Shown one piece after another: positions 13,539 through 18,293 of a stretch of 18,293 nucleotides of DNA; the stretch's first letter is position 1; the number at the start of each line of letters is the position of its first letter. The notes under the pieces were generated by a model. It ran no database searches. It saw only the letters and a list, made by a program, of their open reading frames with translations, and was not told the DNA's origin. Source of the DNA: Bacteroidia bacterium. GTDB lineage: Bacteria > Bacteroidota > Bacteroidia > Bacteroidales > Dysgonomonadaceae. Location: positions 1 to 18,293 of the forward strand of contig BNXH01000034.1 of NCBI GenBank assembly GCA_025999435.1. Reading direction: 5' to 3'. A program made the translations under genes and the position numbers.

Positions 13539-13556
13539 GGGTGGAGCAATCCACCC
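13539..13556 (+). other. Intergenic RNA hairpin with GCAA tetraloop
   Basis: GGGTGGA (13539-13545) and TCCACCC (13550-13556) pair perfectly around GCAA, a GNRA tetraloop. No U-tract follows; ACAATAAAAAACAGAT leads into the start at 13573. It resembles in place and sequence the hairpin before pcfK. Confidence 0.6.
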
Positions 13557-13572
13557 ACAATAAAAAACAGAT

Positions 13573-14052
13573 ATGAAAACAGCAGAAGTAAACGAGAACA
13601 TCATCGGAAAGCGTTGCAAGTGCATTTTTACAGGCTTAATGGTAACTGGGGTTATAGAGGAAACAATCGTAACCCAACACTCCGCAGAGGTCAAAGTGCG
13701 CTTTGATGAACCGCACCAATGGGGAAATGAATTATACGAATGCGATTGGGCGCACGCCCGGCTGCATGATGAGTTCGGCTCACTCCATCATTTGGAAATC
13801 ATAGACGATAAATACCTGACTGTCAAGGTAACATTTTCGCAGAGTATTCGGGAAATAAATAAAATGTTTACGGGCGACTACTCAAATTGGCATACCATCA
13901 ATCTGAAAGAGTGGATAGATACTTACGAATCATCCCGTTTCACTCAAACCGGCGAACAGTGCGCCGTTATTACCTCCGAATACAATATGGAGCATATACG
14001 GGAGTGGCTCATGAAGAATACACCCGTAGAAAATATTGAAACAATCATCTAA
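13573..14052 (+). CDS. Hypothetical conjugative-transposon operon protein
   Basis: A 159-aa soluble protein of unknown function. The N-terminal half (about 1-75) looks like a small beta-rich domain (GKRCKCIFTGLMVTGVIEET, VKVRFDEPHQWG). The C-terminal half is mixed alpha/beta with Trp and acidic residues (GDYSNWHTINLKEWIDTYES). No signal peptide or membrane segment. It lies 45 bases after pcfJ, behind a hairpin, and 13 bases before the next small gene, so it is part of the same operon. I do not recognise the family. Confidence 0.78.
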   Translation: MKTAEVNENIIGKRCKCIFTGLMVTGVIEETIVTQHSAEVKVRFDEPHQWGNELYECDWAHARLHDEFGSLHHLEIIDDKYLTVKVTFSQSIREINKMFTGDYSNWHTINLKEWIDTYESSRFTQTGEQCAVITSEYNMEHIREWLMKNTPVENIETII

Positions 14053-14065
14053 AACATCAAATATC

Positions 14066-14278
14066 ATGCAATCAAACAATTCAATCAACGTAAACGGCTG
14101 TTCCGTTTGTGCAAAAGGCAAGGAGAATTATACCACATTCAATCCCGTACACCGTCCGTATAGCGAGTATTACCAATATGACTACCGGCATACGAATAAC
14201 GCACTGTTTTCGTGCATTGACACCTCTTTAGAACGTTGCCGCAGCCGTCGGGACGAATGGATGAAAACGCAAAAGTAA
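14066..14278 (+). CDS. Small conserved protein, probable DUF3873 family
   Basis: A 70-aa protein beginning MQSNNSINVNGCSVCAKGKE and containing NYTTFNPVHRPYSEYYQYDY, followed by an F-S-C and an E-R-C pattern. This resembles the short DUF3873-type proteins carried by Bacteroides conjugative transposons; the name is from memory of the family pattern, not a search. Four cysteines, including a CSVC pair, might bind a metal. The start at 14066 is preferred because the longer frame from 14036 would overlap the upstream gene and add residues unlike the family start. The function is unknown. Confidence 0.7.
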   Translation: MQSNNSINVNGCSVCAKGKENYTTFNPVHRPYSEYYQYDYRHTNNALFSCIDTSLERCRSRRDEWMKTQK

Positions 14279-14283
14279 AGGCT

Positions 14284-14478
14284 ATGTACAGGTTATTCGT
14301 AGGATTCCGAAAATTGGGCGAGTTTGGCAGCATACTGGCTGCCAAACGATACGCCCGAAACAACGGACTATCAGGCATGTTCAACCTGATGGGCGACAAC
14401 GGATACCGTGACAGTTGGTATGTGTTTGAATCCGAAGCGACGGCAGCAACAACAGGAAAGAACCAACACGGGCGGTGA
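14284..14478 (+). CDS. Small hypothetical protein, last gene of the pcfK/J operon
   Basis: A 64-aa protein with a single compact domain (MYRLFVGFRKLGEFGSILAA, then FNLMGDNGYRDSWYVF) and a polar tail. I chose ATG 14284, five bases after the previous stop; in-frame ATGs at 14236 and 14260 would overlap that gene. Its stop lies within the left arm of the terminator hairpin. No family is recognised. Basic residues in the first half would suit nucleic acid binding, but nothing proves this. Confidence 0.65.
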   Translation: MYRLFVGFRKLGEFGSILAAKRYARNNGLSGMFNLMGDNGYRDSWYVFESEATAATTGKNQHGR

Positions 14479-14498
14479 ATAACCGCCCGTTCCTTTTT
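14468..14498 (+). terminator. Intrinsic terminator of the pcfK/J operon
   Basis: ACGGGCGGT (14468-14476) and ACCGCCCGT (14482-14490) pair perfectly around a 5-base loop and are followed by TCCTTTTT. The stem overlaps the stop codon of the last gene (14476-14478). It separates the operon from the convergent tra block. Confidence 0.9.
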
Positions 14499-14557
14499 CC
14501 ATGAGCCACAGGACGATGCGGGAGAAAAAGGAACAAAAAGCCGATAAAAAAACTGCG

Positions 14558-15010
14558 TTATCCTATTTGGATATTAACCTCCCGCCGGAAAGCAAGCGGG
14601 TCGGCTATATAAGGGTATGAACTTGTAATGCCTCCGGTAGTAACCGTAATTGTGCCGAAGTTGAATATCCTGCCTAAAACGCTTTGCCGGATGTGCAAGC
14701 CCTCACACTTTGCCAATATCAAATCTACCGAACGGCGGCTGATAATGCCAGTTTTAAGTACCACCCGCTTGTTGGTTACGGCATAAGACGAACCTATTTT
14801 TACGAGTAGCCTCTGTACGAGCGATACAAGCCCGAAAAACAGGATCAATAGCCCCGCATAGTGGGTCATAGCTGATATTTCTTTAGGGCTTGATGCGAGT
14901 AAAGCCCCGATAAGCAGCAATATAACCGGTTGCACGAACAGGAAGAAATGCAGTTTTGCAACATATTTTATTTCTTCTCCGGATTGTAAGTTTTGCTCTA
15001 TATAATTCAT
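14558..15010 (-). CDS. PH-domain (bPH_2/YdbT-like) membrane protein
   Basis: A 150-aa protein with two membrane segments (about 23-42 and 52-68) followed by a bacterial PH-like domain (about 75-145: SYAVTNKRVVLKTGIISRRS, GLHIRQSVLGRIFNFGTITV). Such proteins sit in the cytoplasmic membrane; their function is generally unknown. I chose ATG 15010, which is preceded by CAGGTTCTT. A GTG at 15079 overlapping the upstream stop would add 23 residues without family resemblance. It is the last gene of the minus-strand block, after the M23 peptidase, and faces the terminator of the pcfK/J operon. Confidence 0.8.
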   Translation of the reverse strand: MNYIEQNLQSGEEIKYVAKLHFFLFVQPVILLLIGALLASSPKEISAMTHYAGLLILFFGLVSLVQRLLVKIGSSYAVTNKRVVLKTGIISRRSVDLILAKCEGLHIRQSVLGRIFNFGTITVTTGGITSSYPYIADPLAFRREVNIQIG

Positions 15011-15075
15011 AAGAACCTGATTTTTATTTAAAAACGTTGTAAAGATACATATTTTCAAAACAGAATAAAGAAGAA

Positions 15076-15654
15076 TCACTTGTTTTTCACTATTTCAAAC
15101 AGGCAATAGCACCAATTAATCGGATTCAGGAAGCGGTTGCCTTTCCTGATTTCATAGTGCAGGTGGTAGCCTGTCGTTAGCCCGCTGTTTCCCACACAGG
15201 CAATGTGTTTACCCATCCTTACCGAATCCCCCGCATTTACCAGCGTTTTGCTTAGATGCGCATAGAACGAGCGAAAACCGCCTGCGTGTTCAATTTCGAT
15301 AAAATTCCCATATCCCGAATCGTAGCCTTTGCGGACGACGACCCCGCTGCCTGTGGCATACACGGGAGCGCCCCTTACTTCTGCAAAATCAATTCCCGTA
15401 TGGAATTTTTGCGTTTTATAAACCGGATGTTTACGTTTTCCGAACCCCGATGAAATATGCGGTTCTTTGACCGGAAAAATGACCGGATAGCCGGGTAGTT
15501 CGTTTACGGACATTGGCAGCGAATCCGCTATTTTCAGAAGTTCTGTTGGCGAATAAATCTTTCCCATACATTTTTCTATTTCTGATTTTCGGTTTGGCTG
15601 ACCATATACGGACAAGTGCAGCAAAACAGCGAAGAACAATATGATGTATTTCAT
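15076..15654 (-). CDS. Exported M23 (LytM-like) peptidoglycan endopeptidase
   Basis: A 192-aa protein with a signal peptide (MKYIILFFAVLLHLSVYGQ, cleavage near residue 19) and a C-terminal M23 peptidase domain (about 68-178). The zinc site is visible: H85-x3-D89 (HTGID) and the HxH motif H164/H166 (GYHLHYEIR), with H133 (YAHLS) also conserved. M23 enzymes cut peptide cross-links of peptidoglycan in the periplasm. Next to tra genes it probably opens the wall locally for the mating apparatus, taking the place of the lysozyme-like enzyme some CTnDOT-type elements carry there; that is inferred. It is separated from traQ by a terminator-like hairpin. Confidence 0.92.
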   Translation of the reverse strand: MKYIILFFAVLLHLSVYGQPNRKSEIEKCMGKIYSPTELLKIADSLPMSVNELPGYPVIFPVKEPHISSGFGKRKHPVYKTQKFHTGIDFAEVRGAPVYATGSGVVVRKGYDSGYGNFIEIEHAGGFRSFYAHLSKTLVNAGDSVRMGKHIACVGNSGLTTGYHLHYEIRKGNRFLNPINWCYCLFEIVKNK

Positions 15655-15677
15655 AACTGTATCTTATCGGTTATTAA

Positions 15678-15703
15678 AAGCACCCGAATTGCTCCGGGCG
15701 CTT
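15678..15703 (-). terminator. Terminator-like hairpin downstream of traQ
   Basis: AAGCACCCG (15678-15686) and CGGGCGCTT (15695-15703) form a 9-bp stem. The one mismatch on the plus strand becomes a G-U pair in minus-strand RNA, which continues TTTTAATAA. It may end or attenuate tra transcription before the M23 gene. Confidence 0.55.
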
Positions 15704-15719
15704 GCGCATTCTGTCTTAT

Positions 15720-16154
15720 CTATTCTTCCTCCACCCCTTCATTCTGGAACGAAAAGGTCTTTTGAATAACCTGCCCCGCGTCGTCCTCAATATACACGTC
15801 TATCGTTTGCTGGTCGGTGCATCGGGAAGTGTAGTAAAGCCGGAACACATCGTTTGTCAGTGGGAACAGGTCGTTCGGCGTTAAAATCCTGCCGTCGTCC
15901 ATGCGCAATTCCCCCGTTCCGTCCGTTTGAAAGAAACGAATGTAGTACCGCGCCTCCTTATAGTCGCCTTCCCTGATTAATTTACAGCGGATTTCCACCG
16001 TTTCGCCCTGCACAATCTTTTTAGGAACCGGCATAGTTTCCAAACCAAACAAGTAGCGTGTATGAATATCAAGACCGTCGCTACAGGCTAAGGCCAGCAG
16101 CATCATAGCCGCCAGCCACGCTGTTATTCCGAAAAAACTTTTTATCTTTCTCAT
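15720..16154 (-). CDS. traQ: Conjugative transposon protein TraQ (DUF3872)
   Basis: A 144-aa TraQ-family protein. An N-terminal hydrophobic export signal ends in ALAC at C24 followed by Ser-Asp, so it is probably a lipoprotein, although the lipobox is not ideal. The mature part has the family hallmarks MPVPKKIVQGETVEIRCKL, YYIRFFQTDGTGELRMDDG, NDLFPL and RLYYTSxxTDQQTIDVYIED. TraQ is part of the CTnDOT-type transfer apparatus, whose detailed role is not known. It starts 12 bases after the traO stop, with no traP between them as in CTnDOT. Confidence 0.92.
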   Translation of the reverse strand: MRKIKSFFGITAWLAAMMLLALACSDGLDIHTRYLFGLETMPVPKKIVQGETVEIRCKLIREGDYKEARYYIRFFQTDGTGELRMDDGRILTPNDLFPLTNDVFRLYYTSRCTDQQTIDVYIEDDAGQVIQKTFSFQNEGVEEE

Positions 16155-16166
16155 TGTGATTATTTT

Positions 16167-16751
16167 TTAATTGATGATGAATTTAAGTCCGATGCCGAAC
16201 TGCGTATGGAAATGTCCCGTAGAGTTGCCCCACAATACCCGCTCGCGCCCTGTCAGGAGCAATACAACCCGGTCAGTCAGGTAAGTTTCGATTTCGAGGG
16301 TAATCGCCCCGCCATAGATAAAAGCGTCCTTATCCCTGAGCGTGGAGCCGTCAAACAGCAGCTTTTCGCCCCAGTTCGATGTTTCATACCCCGCCAGAGC
16401 CGAACCGCCCAGCGACAGAAAAAACGTTTTGGAGCCGTCAGCGAGGATATTAAGGAAATACCCGCCCTCTCCCGTGAATTGCGCCACAGGGATGCGGCTG
16501 TCCTTATAGGGATAGTACCTCCCAAGATACTCCGCACCGAACACCCATTTGTTGCCATGTCCGGCGTAGGTCGCCATCGAAGCTCCGAAGTAATAGCCCG
16601 TTTCATTTTGAGTTGCAGACGAATAAATACCGTCCACCATTCCGCCCGTTACCTGTATGCCCCGCATACCGGGTAAACAACGCTGCGCGTATGCCCCGCC
16701 CGGAAGGGCGAAGCATAATACCAACGTTAGAATAATTGTTGTACGTTTCAT
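16167..16751 (-). CDS. traO: Conjugative transposon protein TraO
   Basis: A 194-aa protein with a signal peptide (MKRTTIILTLVLCFALPGGA, then YAQ) and a Gly/aromatic-rich mature region of alternating beta-strands (GMRGIQVTGGMVDGIY, GYYFGASMATYAG, FGAEYLGRYYPYKDSRIPV) ending in an aromatic/hydrophobic strand (FGIGLKFIIN). This suits an outer-membrane-associated beta-barrel-like protein. The pattern and place immediately after traN identify TraO of the Bacteroides transfer apparatus. It starts two bases after the traN stop, showing close operon packing. Confidence 0.92.
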   Translation of the reverse strand: MKRTTIILTLVLCFALPGGAYAQRCLPGMRGIQVTGGMVDGIYSSATQNETGYYFGASMATYAGHGNKWVFGAEYLGRYYPYKDSRIPVAQFTGEGGYFLNILADGSKTFFLSLGGSALAGYETSNWGEKLLFDGSTLRDKDAFIYGGAITLEIETYLTDRVVLLLTGRERVLWGNSTGHFHTQFGIGLKFIIN

Positions 16752-16753
16752 GG

Positions 16754-17704
16754 CTATTTCACTTTAAGTTCGTTGATCACTTTCGCGCGTACCAGATCGG
16801 CGTTATCAACCGTAAACCGCTGATGCCGCCCACCGTTCTGTTCGTTCAGTTCCACGACCAGCATCTTATCGTCGGGAATGGTAAATTTCGGCAAGGCAAA
16901 GACCATTCGCTCGGTACGCTGCCCTCCAATCAACATCAAATTATTGTAGGCGCGGAGCGGCCACATCACCTGTTCCTGAATGGCGGTGCGCTTGGCTACC
17001 TGCTTATCCACGATTTTGAAGGTGATAAAATCGACGTTGAACGGTACGTTGGACGAGTTTTTCAGTTGCAGGTGGAAATACAGCAGCCCGTTATGGGTAT
17101 AAATCCCCTTTAGCGTATGCTGTATGCCGAAACGCTTGCAGCCGATATGCTTTATTTCCCTATCGTTGTTTTTGTAGATGGATTGCATAATCAGGCGCAC
17201 GAGCAGCGGCGATTCCTGCCCCAATTCCTGCATATAGACTTGCAGGGCGTTATTCGGGCGGTTTACCGCCTCGCCGTTATGCAAAAAATCAGTCATCTCG
17301 ACGGATAGCTTTACAGGTTCATCCGCATACTTCACATTGAAGGCATAATACGCCCCATCTTCGGTAATCACGGCAAGGTTGCTTTCCCGTGAGAAGTCGC
17401 GCAGGGCGGCTTTTACCCGCAACACGTTTTCCGTACCGTCGGCTTTGGCGGCCAAGAGGTCGGCGGAACCCAAGTCCACATAGCGGATGGACGAAGGGAA
17501 AATGACGTGTACCGTTTTGTTAAACGTTACCTCCAGCGCATACGGCGGTATCATCCGGTTGAAGGTCAGCGGGCGCGTATAGCCCTGATAATAATCCCCT
17601 GTGGAGGGCATCGTTTGTACGACTACCGTGTCGGTAGTTTTTTCCTGCGCGTTGGCAGCAAAGGCGCTTACCACGAAGGCAAGCAGAATCAAAAGATGTT
17701 TCAT
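16754..17704 (-). CDS. traN: Conjugative transposon protein TraN (DUF4138)
   Basis: A 316-aa protein with a signal peptide (MKHLLILLAFVVSAFAANAQ) and the TraN/DUF4138 region over most of the mature chain (LEVTFNKTVHVIFPSSIRYV, YYAFNVKYADEP, GIYTHNGLLYFHLQLKNSSN, VDFITFKIVDKQVAKRTAIQ). In the Bacteroides system TraN is an exported component of the envelope-spanning channel and is usually compared with VirB9-type proteins. The strand-rich pattern and FPSSIRYVDLG motif agree. Its length is normal for the family. It follows traM by 61 bases that include a run of nine A on the coding strand. Confidence 0.94.
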   Translation of the reverse strand: MKHLLILLAFVVSAFAANAQEKTTDTVVVQTMPSTGDYYQGYTRPLTFNRMIPPYALEVTFNKTVHVIFPSSIRYVDLGSADLLAAKADGTENVLRVKAALRDFSRESNLAVITEDGAYYAFNVKYADEPVKLSVEMTDFLHNGEAVNRPNNALQVYMQELGQESPLLVRLIMQSIYKNNDREIKHIGCKRFGIQHTLKGIYTHNGLLYFHLQLKNSSNVPFNVDFITFKIVDKQVAKRTAIQEQVMWPLRAYNNLMLIGGQRTERMVFALPKFTIPDDKMLVVELNEQNGGRHQRFTVDNADLVRAKVINELKVK

Positions 17705-17765
17705 TGCTTTTTAATTTAAAATTGTTTGACAAAAAGATTTTTTTTTAGTGGTGTTTTGCGATTAT

Positions 17766-18293
17766 TTATTGCGTTTTCGGTAGCAGGAGCAGGCGGTAAT
17801 TCGCTTTGAGCGTAACCTTAACTATGCTCATTTTCTTGCTTACATACTGGCTCGCTCCCTGTATAAGCCCCTTTCCCATATCAGCGGCAAGCTGCGAACC
17901 CGCATCGTCCGAAATCATAATGCTTGTCCCGGCTGATGATGCCAACGTAGAGGCAACTTCTTTCACCGCTTTTACTTCGTCCGAATTGGGAATAAAGATG
18001 CCCCGCTGACCGTCCGTGTCGTACACCGATATTTCAACCGGAATAATATTGTCCGCGTACTGTATGGAGTTAATCGCTATATCGAGCCGTTCACCTGCAA
18101 TTTTGCATGAGCCTGTGATAAAGCTGTTTGCAGGGATAAGGATATTTCCTGCCCGCATTGGTTCTAACAGCCTGATTTGCACCTCCCGCCCGCTTGTCAG
18201 CGTGACGGTCTGATAGACGCAGGCGCGAATGCTGTTTTTATCCTGTACGCCTTCATTCCCGGCAGCAGTCAGGAATCCGGTATTGCGCGGCTG
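17766..18293 (-). CDS. traM: Conjugative transposon protein TraM, C-terminal part
   Basis: The last 175 codons of TraM; the frame is open to the right edge, and the GTG at 18182 is internal, not a start. The visible part is the conserved C-terminal domain: SIRACVYQTVTLTSGREVQI, RLLEPMRAGNILIPANSFIT, PVEISVYDTDGQRGIFIPNS, and ASQYVSKKMSIVKVTLKANY. This domain resembles the C-terminal region of VirB10-type scaffold proteins that link inner and outer membranes in type IV secretion. The N-terminal half, with the expected membrane segment, lies outside the window. traN, traO and traQ follow on the same strand. Confidence 0.92.
   Translation of the reverse strand, partial: QPRNTGFLTAAGNEGVQDKNSIRACVYQTVTLTSGREVQIRLLEPMRAGNILIPANSFITGSCKIAGERLDIAINSIQYADNIIPVEISVYDTDGQRGIFIPNSDEVKAVKEVASTLASSAGTSIMISDDAGSQLAADMGKGLIQGASQYVSKKMSIVKVTLKANYRLLLLPKTQ

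Noticed and set aside
15010..15079. GTG start at 15079 for the PH-domain gene, overlapping the M23 stop
   Set aside because: The added 23 residues do not resemble the family start, and ATG 15010 has a plausible upstream AGG.
1..18293. CRISPR arrays, tRNA genes or a transfer origin
   Set aside because: No regularly spaced repeats, no cloverleaf with a CCA-type end, and no relaxase gene or adjoining nick-site pattern was seen.

Overview
The window is accessory DNA from a Bacteroidota gut-type organism (Bacteroides or Parabacteroides). The evidence is a CTnDOT-type transfer block (traM-traN-traO-traQ), a pcfK/pcfJ operon, Bacteroides-style tyrosine recombinases with a phage_int_SAM_5-like layout, and TAnnTTTG-type promoter boxes. 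No tRNA, rRNA, CRISPR array or obvious host housekeeping gene was seen. It reads as part of an integrative conjugative element (conjugative transposon) with at least one further mobile element inside it.

Bases 1-6700 hold two related recombinase modules facing away from each other. The left one (285-3883) is two tyrosine recombinases followed by a small RhuM-like gene, all on the minus strand, meeting a two-gene helix-turn-helix operon on the plus strand at a terminator hairpin. The right one (4203-6627) has the same genes mirrored: a 38-codon remnant of a recombinase, a complete recombinase, a RhuM-like gene, a hairpin, and two convergent helix-turn-helix genes. The modules meet in a roughly 320-base non-coding stretch (3884-4202) that abuts the truncated recombinase. 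A 3' fragment with an RNA polymerase alpha-CTD/HhH-like fold lies at the left edge. A lone gene with its own promoter and terminator (6773-7192) follows the right module.

Bases 7260-14500 are one plus-strand operon: a long structured leader, a small membrane protein, a 143-aa protein of unknown function, pcfK, pcfJ, and three small conjugative-transposon genes, ending at a strong hairpin. pcfK is cut in two by a 3.5-kb RIT (recombinase-in-trio) element. RitA, RitB and RitC are encoded on the minus strand with overlapping genes, flanked by a 34-bp terminal inverted repeat and an 8-bp direct repeat (CATTATTA). Removing the element and one copy of the repeat restores a 137-codon pcfK frame. The RIT DNA looks more A+T-rich than its surroundings.

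Bases 14558-18293 are the 3' end of the tra operon on the minus strand: traM (C-terminal part only), traN, traO and traQ, with no traP between traO and traQ. A terminator-like hairpin follows, then an exported M23 peptidase and a PH-domain membrane protein. In the CTnDOT family the Tra proteins build the cell-envelope-spanning mating apparatus, and an exported peptidoglycan hydrolase would open the wall for it. The pcfK/J operon converges on this block. The three recombinases of the two modules all have Ala at the first catalytic Arg position, as in the IntDOT type, whereas RitA, RitB and RitC carry the full catalytic set. The two groups therefore represent different recombination lineages.
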